A stretch of 64,000 bases of DNA from Candidatus Methanoplasma sp. (GTDB lineage Archaea; Thermoplasmatota; Thermoplasmata; Methanomassiliicoccales; Methanomethylophilaceae). The notes beneath the pieces are model-generated. The model searched no databases, was not told where the DNA came from, and saw only the letters and a list, made by a program, of their open reading frames with translations. The position numbers were made by a program, and so were the translations under genes. Of this stretch, positions 8,983-18,300 are shown in pieces. Position 1 is the stretch's first letter. The number at the start of each line of letters is the position of its first letter. The DNA is taken from the NCBI GenBank assembly GCA_031256955.1, contig JAIRPP010000008.1:225472-289471 (forward strand), read 5' to 3'.

Positions 8983-9212
8983 TGCACAGAGCCGTGCTGA
9001 CCATATCGGGCCCGTCCGCGGCGGACGCGGCCGCGGCGCTCGGCCCGGAGGCGGGGCGGGACCTCCCGCGCACCTCGTCCTCCGTCCGCATGGACGGGGG
9101 CGACTGCGTCGTGGAGACGCTCGCGGCGGACTCGTCCGCCCTCCGGGCGGCGGTCAACTCGTGCCTGGAGTGCGTCAGGATAGTCGAAGACATAGGCAGG
9201 ATAACTAGGTGA
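8982..9212 (+). CDS. pcc1: KEOPS complex subunit Pcc1
   Basis: Small 76-residue protein of the Pcc1 type, the dimerising subunit of KEOPS, which makes the t6A modification of tRNA. It shows the beta-beta-alpha pattern with SSSVRMDGGDCVVETLAA followed by a helix ALRAAVNSCLECVRIVED. Position between rpo12 and prefoldin beta matches the common archaeal order. It overlaps rpo12 by one base. Confidence 0.85.
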   Translation: MHRAVLTISGPSAADAAAALGPEAGRDLPRTSSSVRMDGGDCVVETLAADSSALRAAVNSCLECVRIVEDIGRITR

Positions 9213-9217
9213 TTAAC

Positions 9218-9562
9218 ATGAACGGAATCAGCCCCCAGCTACAGAACCAGATAGCCCAGTACCAGCAGACGCAGCAGCAGCTGCAGGCCGCATCCACCCA
9301 GAGGGTGCAGATGGAGGCCCAGAGGAGGGAGATGGAGAGGACCGTCGAGGAGCTTTCCAAATCGACGGGCGACGTCTACCGCAGCGCAGGCGCCATACTC
9401 GTGAAGGTAGGGGACAAGGACGCGCTCAAGGCGGAGCTCGAGGAGTCCGCGGAGACCGTCGGGATCAGGATCAAAGGGCTCGAGAAGCAGGAGAAGAGCC
9501 TGCGCGAGAGATACGAGGCCCTCCACGAGGCCATCAACAAGGCCATGGGGACTCCCGAATAA
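9218..9562 (+). CDS. pfdB: Prefoldin subunit beta
   Basis: Co-chaperone subunit, 114 residues, nearly all coiled coil. Gln-rich N-terminal helix (about 1-45), short beta hairpin region GAILVKVGDKDALK, and a C-terminal helix. Prefoldin captures unfolded proteins for the thermosome. I start at ATG 9218 behind an AGGTGATT site; a GTG at 9209 overlapping pcc1 is possible. Ends the proteasome-exosome superoperon. Confidence 0.94.
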   Translation: MNGISPQLQNQIAQYQQTQQQLQAASTQRVQMEAQRREMERTVEELSKSTGDVYRSAGAILVKVGDKDALKAELEESAETVGIRIKGLEKQEKSLRERYEALHEAINKAMGTPE

Positions 9563-9600
9563 TCTTTTATTGTCAGTCGCTCTCCCCCCGTCGTGGAAAC

Positions 9601-10350
9601 ATGACCGGGACGGACACGCGGGACAGGGGCGCACACGCGCTGGAGCTAGAGGACGTCCGCAAGGCGTACGGGGACAGGGAGGCGGTCAAGGGGGTGGGCT
9701 TCCATGTCCGGCAGGGGGAGATCTTCGGCCTCATCGGCCCCAACGGGGCCGGGAAGACGACGACCCTCCGCATGATATCCACCCTGTTGCGCATAACCTC
9801 CGGGAGGATCTCCGTCTACGGCAGGGACGTCGGGAGCGAGCCCGACGAGGTCCGCAAGATAATCAGCTACCTGCCCGAGGACGCGGGCGCGTACAAGAAC
9901 ATGACCGGGCGCGGGTACCTCGCGTTCATAGCCGGATTCTTCGCAGACGGGAGGGCCCGGGACGAGATGATCGCCAGAGGGGTGGAGATCGCAGGCCTAG
10001 GCGACAGGATAGACTCCAAGGTCGACACCTACAGCAAGGGAATGGCCAGGCGCCTCCTGATCGCCAGGGCCATCATGCCGTCCCCCAGGGTCGCCATAAT
10101 GGACGAGGTCACGTCCGGGCTCGACGTAGTCAACGCGTTCGAGATAAGGGACATAATCCGGCGCATCGCCGGCGAGGGGATCACCGTGCTCGTGTCGTCC
10201 CACAACATGTTCGAGGTAGATCTCCTCTGCGACAGGGTCGCGATGATCAACGACGGCCGCATCGTGCTGTCCGGGACCCCTAGGGAGCTTAAGGAGAGGT
10301 TCGGCGCAGAGAGCCTCGAAGAGGTCTTCGTCAGGGCGGTGAAGGGATGA
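9601..10350 (+). CDS. ABC exporter ATP-binding protein (NatA-like)
   Basis: Cytoplasmic ATPase of an ABC-2 exporter, 249 residues. Walker A GPNGAGKTT at about residues 46-54, signature YSKGMARRL, and a Walker B region with DEVTSGLD where most relatives have DEPTSGLD. The stop overlaps the permease ATG by 4 bp. NatAB-type exporters pump sodium or drugs; substrate not determined. Confidence 0.9.
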   Translation: MTGTDTRDRGAHALELEDVRKAYGDREAVKGVGFHVRQGEIFGLIGPNGAGKTTTLRMISTLLRITSGRISVYGRDVGSEPDEVRKIISYLPEDAGAYKNMTGRGYLAFIAGFFADGRARDEMIARGVEIAGLGDRIDSKVDTYSKGMARRLLIARAIMPSPRVAIMDEVTSGLDVVNAFEIRDIIRRIAGEGITVLVSSHNMFEVDLLCDRVAMINDGRIVLSGTPRELKERFGAESLEEVFVRAVKG

Positions 10351-11684
10351 GCCACCTGTTCAACATCGTGAAGAAGGAGATGAGGGAGCTCGTAACCGTC
10401 GGGTCGATGGCGTCCGTGCTCATCATGGTCATAGTCTTCTCCAGCATAGGCACTTTCGCGGGGGAGCAGACCAAGGGCCTGTCGGAGCCCTCGAAGATAG
10501 GGTTCGTCAACGGGGATCCCGGCGGGGAATGGTCCGAGCGCACCGCGCGCATCCTGGAAGACATATACTCCGGCGAGTACGGCATGTCCGCCGAGGAGGC
10601 CCGCAAAGATTGGATAGTCGCGCTGGACGCGCCGTATGGCGACACCGGCGGGATCCTGGCGGAGATGAGGGCTAAGGGGCTGGAATCGGCTCTGGGCATA
10701 GGGCCGGGGTATTCCGACAAGCTGTCTTCGCGCGAGCAGGCCCCCATATCCGAATACTACGTCTTCGGCGGCGGGGGCGCGCTGGGATCCGCGGGGTCGT
10801 CCCTGGCGAGGCTGATGGTCGAGAGCATATCCCGCTCCATATCCAAGGAGGTCGCCTCCGGCGCGTTCGGCGGCGAGGGCTCCGAGTTCGTCGTCTCTCC
10901 TATAAAGATAGGCAGCTCCCACACGTACCTCAACGACAGGGTCATCGACGGCGCCACTCCCCTGGACATATCCATGAGCGTCATGAACCAGACGCTCATG
11001 ATGCCCATGGCCATCATGTTCGTGATGATCATGATCGGGGGCATAGTCATATCGTCCATGGGCAACGAGAAGGAGAACAAGACGCTGGAGACCCTGCTCA
11101 CCCTGCCCGTGAGGAGGTCGTCCATCGTGAGCGGCAAGATCCTCGCGGCCGCGGTCATGGGGCTGGTGTTCGGCCTGCTCTATATGGTCGGGATGGTCTT
11201 CTACATGAACGGACTCACCGGCATGGGCGGGTCCGCCAGCCCCGCCGCCTATGGCCTCTCCCTCGACCTGGCGGACTGGATCCTGCTGGGAGCCACCGTG
11301 TTCCTGGCCATATTCTGCGCCCTTGGGCTCTGCATGATCCTGGGCGCGTTCGCGAAGAACTACAAGACGGCGCAGACGCTGACCATGCCCATAAGCGTGC
11401 TGGCGGTCGTTCCCGCGCTGGTGAGCATGTTCTTCGACTTCGGGAGCCTGCCCATGGCCGCCCAGGTCCCGCTGTTCCTGCTCCCGTTCACTCACCCCAT
11501 GACCGCTATGAACAACCTCTATTTCGGCAACGAGGGGTTCGTCCTGGCGGGCGTGGCGTACCTCGCCCTGTTCGCGGCCATATCCATCGCCGCCACTGTG
11601 AGGATATACAATTCGGACATACTCCTGACCGGGCTCGGCCAGACCAAGCTGGCCAGGAGCCTCTCTAAATGGAGGCGCGGGTGA
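10347..11684 (+). CDS. ABC exporter permease (NatB / ABC-2 family)
   Basis: Membrane subunit of 445 residues. One N-terminal helix (about 20-40), a large extracytoplasmic domain to about residue 215, then five or six helices, the NatB layout. A cytoplasmic NEKENKTLETLLTLPV stretch follows the second helix and is typical of ABC-2 permeases. Coupled to the ATPase by ATGA and to the following DHH gene by another stop-start overlap. Confidence 0.9.
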   Translation: MSHLFNIVKKEMRELVTVGSMASVLIMVIVFSSIGTFAGEQTKGLSEPSKIGFVNGDPGGEWSERTARILEDIYSGEYGMSAEEARKDWIVALDAPYGDTGGILAEMRAKGLESALGIGPGYSDKLSSREQAPISEYYVFGGGGALGSAGSSLARLMVESISRSISKEVASGAFGGEGSEFVVSPIKIGSSHTYLNDRVIDGATPLDISMSVMNQTLMMPMAIMFVMIMIGGIVISSMGNEKENKTLETLLTLPVRRSSIVSGKILAAAVMGLVFGLLYMVGMVFYMNGLTGMGGSASPAAYGLSLDLADWILLGATVFLAIFCALGLCMILGAFAKNYKTAQTLTMPISVLAVVPALVSMFFDFGSLPMAAQVPLFLLPFTHPMTAMNNLYFGNEGFVLAGVAYLALFAAISIAATVRIYNSDILLTGLGQTKLARSLSKWRRG

Positions 11685-12661
11685 TGCTCGCGGAGACCGC
11701 CGAGAGGCTCGCCCGCGGAGGGAGGAAGATCGTCGTGGTCCACGGGAACGCGGACATGGACGCCATCGGGTCCGCGTACGCCATATCGAAGTGCTTCCCC
11801 CCGGCGGACATATACGCGCCGAACGGGGTGGACAGGGTCGCGGCCATCGCCGTGGAGAAGCTGGGGATCGAGATTCTGGAGGAGTGCGACCTCTCGTCCT
11901 ACGATTCGGTGGTGGTGGTGGACACGTCGTCTCCGGACCAGTTCAGGCCCGCTGCGGTGGAGATACCCGAGGGGAGCGTCGTCATAGACCATCACGCCCC
12001 TTCGGGGAAGTGGGACAAGATGCATTTCCTGTGCGACCAGGGCAGGACGTCGTGCTGCGAGATCGTGCTGGACCTCATAGACGAGCGGGGCGCGGAGATC
12101 GATAGGGGCGCGGCGTTCGCGCTGCTTGGCGGGATGCTGACGGACAGCGGCCACTTCCAGTATGCGGACCCCGCCCTGCTCAGGTCCTTCTCGAGCCTGA
12201 TGGAGAGGGCGGGCATACACATGGACGAGGCCGTGGGGCTCACCCGCGCGGCGACGGGGCCCTCGGAGCGCGTGGCGGTGCTCAAGGCCCTGGGCAGGTC
12301 CAGGTTCGAGCGCATAGGGGACCTGGTCGTGGCGGCGGCCGCTGGGGGGAGCTTCGAGGCGTCCTCCTGCAAGGCGCTCCTCTCGTCCGGGGCGGACGTG
12401 GCGTTCGTCGGATCTCAGAGGGACGAGGAGTTCAGGATCAGCGCGAGGGCCACCCAGGACGCGGTGCGGAGCGGGATCCACCTCGGGGAGCTGCTGGGAG
12501 GCCTCGGATCGGAGACCCTCTCGGAGGGCGGGGGGCACGGGGGAGCCGCGGGGATGTCCGGGATAGGCGACGCGGAGGCCGTGCTGCACATGTGCGTCAT
12601 GCGCACGATGGAGAAGTTCAGGGAGATCCGCGCCGCGAAGGGGCCCGACGCGGAGAGATGA
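11684..12661 (+). CDS. DHH family phosphoesterase (NrnA/RecJ-like)
   Basis: Cytoplasmic phosphoesterase, 325 residues. DHH domain motifs are GNADMDAIGSAYA, VVDTSSP and DHHAPSG; the DHHA1 domain at the C terminus has GGGHGGAAG. Relatives cleave short oligoribonucleotides, pAp or cyclic dinucleotides. Start chosen at 11684, with GGAGG 8 bp upstream, overlapping the permease stop; an ATG at 11669 is in frame but lacks that spacing. Linkage to the ABC exporter is probably only transcriptional. Confidence 0.88.
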   Translation: MLAETAERLARGGRKIVVVHGNADMDAIGSAYAISKCFPPADIYAPNGVDRVAAIAVEKLGIEILEECDLSSYDSVVVVDTSSPDQFRPAAVEIPEGSVVIDHHAPSGKWDKMHFLCDQGRTSCCEIVLDLIDERGAEIDRGAAFALLGGMLTDSGHFQYADPALLRSFSSLMERAGIHMDEAVGLTRAATGPSERVAVLKALGRSRFERIGDLVVAAAAGGSFEASSCKALLSSGADVAFVGSQRDEEFRISARATQDAVRSGIHLGELLGGLGSETLSEGGGHGGAAGMSGIGDAEAVLHMCVMRTMEKFREIRAAKGPDAER

Positions 12662-12688
12662 GGCTGGCGCCCATCGATCCCGCGGCAT

Positions 12689-13756
12689 TCAGCGGAGCTT
12701 GGTCTGCTCCCCGAATATCCTCTTCATCTCCTCGTAGCTCCCGGGATTGGCGGCGAAGTGCTCCCTGACCGGCGCCAGTATCTTCGACAGCGAATCCGCG
12801 ACGCCGTTCTTGAGGTCCAGCGGGAACAGGGATCCCGAGAAGTACGCGGACGCCAGATCCTCGTAGCTGTCGAAGGCCACGTCGCCCCCGAACTTCTCCG
12901 GCCGGGCTATGTCCATCCTCCCGATGCGGGGGAATATGACGTGCCTGCATAGCATGAGCACGGGGTTCTCGTCCTCCCTGTCTTTTTCAGGGGGGCAGAA
13001 CGCGCCCTTCATCTTCGCCCTGATCGCGTCGTCCCCGTCGTGTATGTTGATGCTGCCGCTGGGGTCGCTCTTGGACATCTTGAACGCGGCGGGGTCCATC
13101 CTGTTCCCTCCCTTGAGCCCGGGCACCAGCGGGGTGTGGACGGCGACGGGCTTCCTCCACTTCAGCTTCTCGGCCGCGTCCCTGGCGAGCATGTGCGCCC
13201 TCCTCTGGTCCAGGCCGGCGTAGGCCAGGTCCACGTCGAGGTAGAATATGTCCGCCACCTGGAGCAGGGGGTAGAGGGTCTTCGACGAATCCACCTCCGC
13301 CTCGTCTTCCGACCGCCCCAGGATGGTCATGGCGCGCTTCACCCTCTGGAGGGAGGTGACCTTTGCGACCTTTATGACCTTCTCCCAGTACGCGATCCCG
13401 TCGAGCAGCTCGCTGGCGTACACGAAGGAGACCCTGTCCCTGGGCACCCCCAGGGCTATGAAGCAGTCCTCCATGTACCTGGCGCACGCCCTTATGTTCT
13501 CCAGGTCCCCGCCCAGCTTGTCGTTGATGCAGGCGTGCCAGTCCGCCCAGAACACCGTGACTTCGAACCCCGCGTCGCAGAGGTCCCTTATCTTGGACGT
13601 GACCAGCGCCCATCCCAGGTGCACGAGCCCGGAGGGCTCGAACCCGATGTAAGCGCGGGGGCGCTCCTTAGTCCTGAGGAGCTCTTCGAGCTCCTTCTCG
13701 TCCACCACCTCCACCGTGTTCCTGGTCACCAGGGCCATCCTCTGTTCGAGATCCAT
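12689..13756 (-). CDS. tyrS: Tyrosyl-tRNA synthetase (archaeal type)
   Basis: Class I synthetase, 355 residues, charges tRNA-Tyr. The HIGH-like motif HLGW is at residues 46-49 within EPSGLVHLGWA, and KMSKSDPSGSINI is at about 225-237. Start at ATG 13756; ten extra residues from an ATG at 13786 look unlike the family. Downstream of rpiA on the same strand. Distinguished from PylS (class II) and TrpRS by these motifs. Confidence 0.95.
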   Translation of the reverse strand: MDLEQRMALVTRNTVEVVDEKELEELLRTKERPRAYIGFEPSGLVHLGWALVTSKIRDLCDAGFEVTVFWADWHACINDKLGGDLENIRACARYMEDCFIALGVPRDRVSFVYASELLDGIAYWEKVIKVAKVTSLQRVKRAMTILGRSEDEAEVDSSKTLYPLLQVADIFYLDVDLAYAGLDQRRAHMLARDAAEKLKWRKPVAVHTPLVPGLKGGNRMDPAAFKMSKSDPSGSINIHDGDDAIRAKMKGAFCPPEKDREDENPVLMLCRHVIFPRIGRMDIARPEKFGGDVAFDSYEDLASAYFSGSLFPLDLKNGVADSLSKILAPVREHFAANPGSYEEMKRIFGEQTKLR

Positions 13757-13832
13757 TTGAATCGGGCCTCCATGCCTCCGTTTCATTATAACCCTTGCGA
13801 AAAGCGCCTCGGCGCGCGCGGAGCGGCGGCGG

Positions 13833-14552
13833 TCAGAGGGAGACGGTCTCGGGCTCCGAGCCCTTCGACATCCTGGTTATCCTGCCGTCGGCGTGGGACA
13901 CCAGGGCGGCGGCGGCCATGTTCAGGAACAGTCCGTTCTCCACCACCCCGGGGATCACGTCTATCCTCGATTCCAGAAAGAACGGGCTGTCTATGGGCGG
14001 GAACCTGCAGTCGTAGACGTAGTTCCCCCCGTCCGTGACGAACGGCTCCCCGCCGGCCATCCTGAGCTCTGCGGAGCAACCCTGCCTCTCCAGGGCGTAC
14101 TTCGTCTTGGAATGCCCGAACGCGACCACTTCCACAGGGAGGGGGCATCTGGACCCCAGCTTCCCGACGAGCTTGGACTCGTCGACTATTATTATCTCCT
14201 GCACGGTGGCGGCCGCCACTATCTTCTCCCTCAGGAGCGCACCTCCCAGCCCCTTGATCAGCTGCAGGCTCGGATCCACCTCGTCCGCGCCGTCTATGGT
14301 GACGTCCACGCACTCCACGTCGGAGAGCGGGGACACCTTCAAGCCCAGGCTCGACGCGAGCCGCTCCGACGCGAGGGACGTGGCGACGCACGCCAGGTCG
14401 GCGCCGCCCGCCGCGAGCTCGGCGATCTTCCTTATGGCGAAGTCCGCCGTGGTCCCGGTACCCAGCCCCACGGTCATGCCGTCCCTCACGTAGTCTTCGA
14501 CGGCCTTCTCCGCAACGATCTTCTTGAGATTGGGCTTACCTGTCGCGCTCAT
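13833..14552 (-). CDS. rpiA: Ribose-5-phosphate isomerase A
   Basis: Interconverts ribose 5-phosphate and ribulose 5-phosphate, 239 residues. Motifs GLGTGTTADFAI, DGADEVD and KGLGGALLREKIVA are diagnostic and contain the catalytic residues. It supplies ribose phosphate for nucleotides. A minus-strand TTATATTG box near 14580-14587 lies about 30 bp before the ATG, so the leader is very short. Confidence 0.97.
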   Translation of the reverse strand: MSATGKPNLKKIVAEKAVEDYVRDGMTVGLGTGTTADFAIRKIAELAAGGADLACVATSLASERLASSLGLKVSPLSDVECVDVTIDGADEVDPSLQLIKGLGGALLREKIVAAATVQEIIIVDESKLVGKLGSRCPLPVEVVAFGHSKTKYALERQGCSAELRMAGGEPFVTDGGNYVYDCRFPPIDSPFFLESRIDVIPGVVENGLFLNMAAAALVSHADGRITRMSKGSEPETVSL

Positions 14553-14579
14553 CGTGGATCGCCCAGACTAACTCGCTTT

Positions 14580-14623
14580 CAATATAACCATTTAACGCAT
14601 GATCCGCCGGGAAACGTTAAATC
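14580..14623. promoter_or_regulatory. Divergent promoters of rpiA and dph6
   Basis: Two AT-rich boxes: TTATATTG on the minus strand (about 14580-14587) for rpiA and CGTTAAAT (about 14615-14622) on the plus strand for dph6. Each is 23-30 bp from its start codon, consistent with leaderless or nearly leaderless mRNAs. Confidence 0.4.
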
Positions 14624-14644
14624 CCCCGCCGCGCTGACTCCCGC

Positions 14645-15331
14645 ATGCGCCTAGCCGCGTTGTATTCCGGCGGAAAGGATTCGACCTTCGCGATGTACCT
14701 TGCCGCGCAGATGGGGCACGAGATCTGCGCCATGGTCAACATAGTCCCCGACGGGGACGATTCCTGGATATTCCACACCCCGAACCTCGGCGCAGTGCCG
14801 CTCATGGCCGAATCCATGGGCCTCCCGCTCGCGACCGCGAGGAGCGACGGCACGGAGGAGGGGGACATGAGGGCGCTGGCGGAGGCCCTGTCCGGCCTCG
14901 GCGTCGACGGAGTCGTCGCCGGCGCGGCGTGGTCCGACTACCAATGGGACCGCATGAACAGGGTGTGCGGGGACCTGGGCCTGAGGCTCATCGCCCCCAT
15001 GTGGAGGAAGGACCAGGCGACGCTGCTCCGCGAGCTCATAGACGCGGGGGTCGAGGCGATCGTCGTCGGATGCTACGCGGACGGCATGGGCGCGGAGTGG
15101 CTGGGCAGGCGCCTGGATCCGGGCGCCGCCGCCGACCTGGGCGCGCTGAGCCGCTCCCGCGGCATAAGCGTCATCGGGGAGGGGGGCGAATACGAGTCCC
15201 TCACCCTGGACTCGCCGCTTCACGGCCGCCCCCTGGAGATAGAGTCCTCGGAGATCGAGTGGAACGGGAGGAGCGGGACCCTCAGAGTGACGGGGGCGCG
15301 GCTCGGGCCTGGGTGCGCTCGATCGCCTTGA
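14645..15331 (+). CDS. dph6: Diphthine--ammonia ligase
   Basis: ATP-pyrophosphatase family enzyme, 228 residues, which performs the last step of diphthamide synthesis on elongation factor 2. PP-loop motif YSGGKDST at residues 7-14, and the family signature GEGGEYESLTLDSP near residue 180. Its 3' end overlaps the converging helicase gene by 50 bp. Confidence 0.93.
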   Translation: MRLAALYSGGKDSTFAMYLAAQMGHEICAMVNIVPDGDDSWIFHTPNLGAVPLMAESMGLPLATARSDGTEEGDMRALAEALSGLGVDGVVAGAAWSDYQWDRMNRVCGDLGLRLIAPMWRKDQATLLRELIDAGVEAIVVGCYADGMGAEWLGRRLDPGAAADLGALSRSRGISVIGEGGEYESLTLDSPLHGRPLEIESSEIEWNGRSGTLRVTGARLGPGCARSP

Positions 15332-18300
15332 CGATGTTGTTTATCTCGCGCTGGGGGTCCTTCCACATGCCCGGGGTCCACACGCGGTGTATGTGCCATC
15401 CCCTGGACTCGAGGTATTTCAGGCGGTGGTAGTCCCTCTCGCGGGTGGAGTCCGACATCTCGTAGATGTGGCTGTCGCACTCTATCCCCAGTATGAACCT
15501 GTCGTCCTGCTTTATGGCCAGGTCTATCTGGTACCCGCCTATGCCGACGTTCCTCTCCACGGTGTACCCCTTGCGGACGAGCGCGCTGTACACGCGCTCG
15601 GCGACCGGCGCCTCCCCCACCACGTGGGTGGACTTCCATTTGTTGTCGCCGAACGACGACAGGATGCTCTCCGCCAGGTCCTTGCGGCCCGAGCTGACGG
15701 CGTCCGCGTACTGGAGGTACCTCTTCAGTATCTTCGGGCCGTCGTTCTTGGACGCCTCCACCTGGAGCTCCTCCGGCTCGAAGGAGGACACTATGTGGAT
15801 CTTCTTCTTCGCGCGGCTTATCGCCACGTTGAGCCTGTTCTCCCCCCCGCGGTTGTTGAGCCAGCCGAACCTCTGCATCAGCCTGCCCTCCCTGTTCTTG
15901 GCGTACCCCACCGAGAACATGATCACGTCGCGCTCGTCGCCCTGGACGCTCTCTATGTTCTTTATGAACAGGCCCACGTCCTCTCCGTTGTCGAAGCGGC
16001 GCATCTCGTCGTTCACCGCCTTACCGAAGGAGGCGTCCCTGGACGCCTCCTCGTCTATGTAGTCGTTGATGAGGTCCCTCTGGGACACGTTGAACGTTAT
16101 CACCCCTATGGTCTCGTTCTCCCTCCGGGTGGCGAAGAACTCCTTCAGGAGCTCGACGATCTTCGCGGCCTCCCTCTCGTTGGACTTGTTCTCCCACAGC
16201 CCGCCGACCTTGTGCACCTCTATGGGGGGCCTCTCGGGCTGGATCACGTTGGGGGAGACGTACAGCTTGCCGCCGTAGAACGCGTAGTTGGAGAACGCGA
16301 TCAGCTCCTCGTACTTGGAGCGGTAGTGGAAGTTCAGCAGGATGCTGTCGTACCTGGACCTGGCCAGGTCCAGCAGGCTCTCCTCCTCCAGCACGGCGGA
16401 TTCCTCGTAGTCCTCGTCCTCGTAGTCCTCGTCGGTGCCGTACTCCAGGCGCCCCGCGCCGAGGCTGGACGGGCGGAGCTGCTTGTGGTCCCCCGCCACC
16501 ATGACCTTCTTGGCGCGGTAGATGGACGGGATCCCCTTCTCCACGTACATCTGCGACGCCTCGTCGAATATGAGCAGGTCGAAGAGCCCCATTTCCAGAG
16601 GCATTATCTCCGAGACCACCTCGGGGGTCAGCAGCCAGATCTTGACCCCTTTGAACAGCTCGTAGCTGTAGCGGTTTATGAACTTGTTCAGGCTCCACTT
16701 CCTCTTGTTCTCTATTATCCTGGATATGTCGCCGCGCCTCTTGGACTCGGAGATGTAGCGCAGGTTCTCCTGGAGGATCTCCTCCACCCTGTCGCGGGTG
16801 ATCCTCTTCTTCTCCTGTATCTTGCGGTCCATGTCCGCCACTATTCCGTCGAAGTCCTGTATGGTCTGGAGCACGGCCTTGTTGGACGCGTCGAACCTCT
16901 GGAGGTGGTCGTTCAGTATGAACTTGAATATCAGGTCGTTGCACGGCTCGAACCCGGACCCGCTCTCCTTGGACAGCCTCAGGACGTCGCGCCCGTATAT
17001 CCTCTCGTTCTCGGTCAGCCTGTCGTAGACGGTGGCCCTGGAGGCGTAGGTCTCGTACAGGTCCATGTCGGCGACCATCTTCGACGGGTCGTCCATGACG
17101 GTGCGGATGGTGTGCTCGTTGTAGGACTTGAAGTACTTGTCCAGGAGCGCGGTGGCCTCCCTGGTGACCTTGCCCTTGGAGAACAGCCTGGACACGAAGC
17201 CCTTGCTCCTCCAGTCTATCATCTGGGCCTCGATGTTCATCAGGTCCGCCTTCATCTCCCCCACCCCGTACTCCGACAGGTCGGGCTTCATGAGGGGCAG
17301 CCACGGCGCCTCGTCCACGCAGGAGCAGTACTCCGTGAAGTTGCTGTTCAGCGCCCTGTCGCCGTACCTGCGGTGGAGCTCCCTCACCTCCCCGTACTTC
17401 AGCGACAGGATCTTGGAGGACACCGCCCCCCTGATCTGCCTGTAGGACTCCATCTGCGCCTTGTCCTCTGGATCCAGCCACCGCTCCATGGAGTAGAGCT
17501 TGTACGGCTCTATGCCGAACTCGCCGGGGCGGTACACCGTCTCGGCTATGCCCGACAGGACGGCCACGTCCCGGTCTATGCTCTCGGATATGGGGACTAT
17601 GTCGGACCCGGTCTTCGGCAGGCCCGATTCCAGCATGAGGGCGAGCTGCTGGTAGAACTGCTCCTTGTTCCCCACGTCGTCTATCATCAGGCAGTATTTG
17701 GACAGGCTGCCCAGCCTGGAGTAGACCACGTCCAGCGCGGTCTTCTTCTCGGAGACCATCAGGACGGTCTTCCCGCTGTTGACCGCGGACGTTATGAGGC
17801 CCGTTATGACCTGGGACTTGCCCGTGCCGGGCGGGCCCTGCACCACCAGCTCGTCCCCCTTGTTCATGGCGGTTATGACGTTCTCCTGCGCGCTGTTGAG
17901 CGAGTTGATGTACGATATGTCGACCTCCGACGCCTCCAGCCCCTTCTTCCTGAGGTCGGGCAGGGACAGGGGGTCCGGGGTCTCGGAGTAGAAGTCCCCG
18001 CGGTTCAGGTCTTTGAGCAGGTCGGACAGGATGGCGTTTATCTCCATGCCCGCCAGGAGCTGGTCGAAGTCCCTCTGTATGTAGCTGGAGTACGTGGGGT
18101 ACTTCCCCAGGACGACGTTGTTCACCACGTGCAGGTCCCCCGGCAGGTATTTGGGGAACTCGCCCGCCCTGTAGTCGCGGAACGGCACGGGCAGGCCGCA
18201 GGAGCATTTCAGCGGGAAGCCCTGGTCCTCGTAGAACGCGGCTAGGTCCGTTATGAAGCTCTCGGCGGTGTAGTCGTCTATGACGTTGTTGGGCAGGGGG

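Noticed and set aside
12689..13756. Pyrrolysyl- or tryptophanyl-tRNA synthetase
   Set aside because: Class I motifs (HLGW, KMSKS) exclude class II PylS, and the overall sequence follows archaeal TyrRS.
15387..18245. A 952-codon open frame antisense to the helicase-nuclease gene, and similar long open frames elsewhere
   Set aside because: In GC-rich DNA the frames opposite real genes stay open. Their translations are rich in Val, Leu, Arg, Pro and Gly with no domain, and the opposite strand carries clear motifs.
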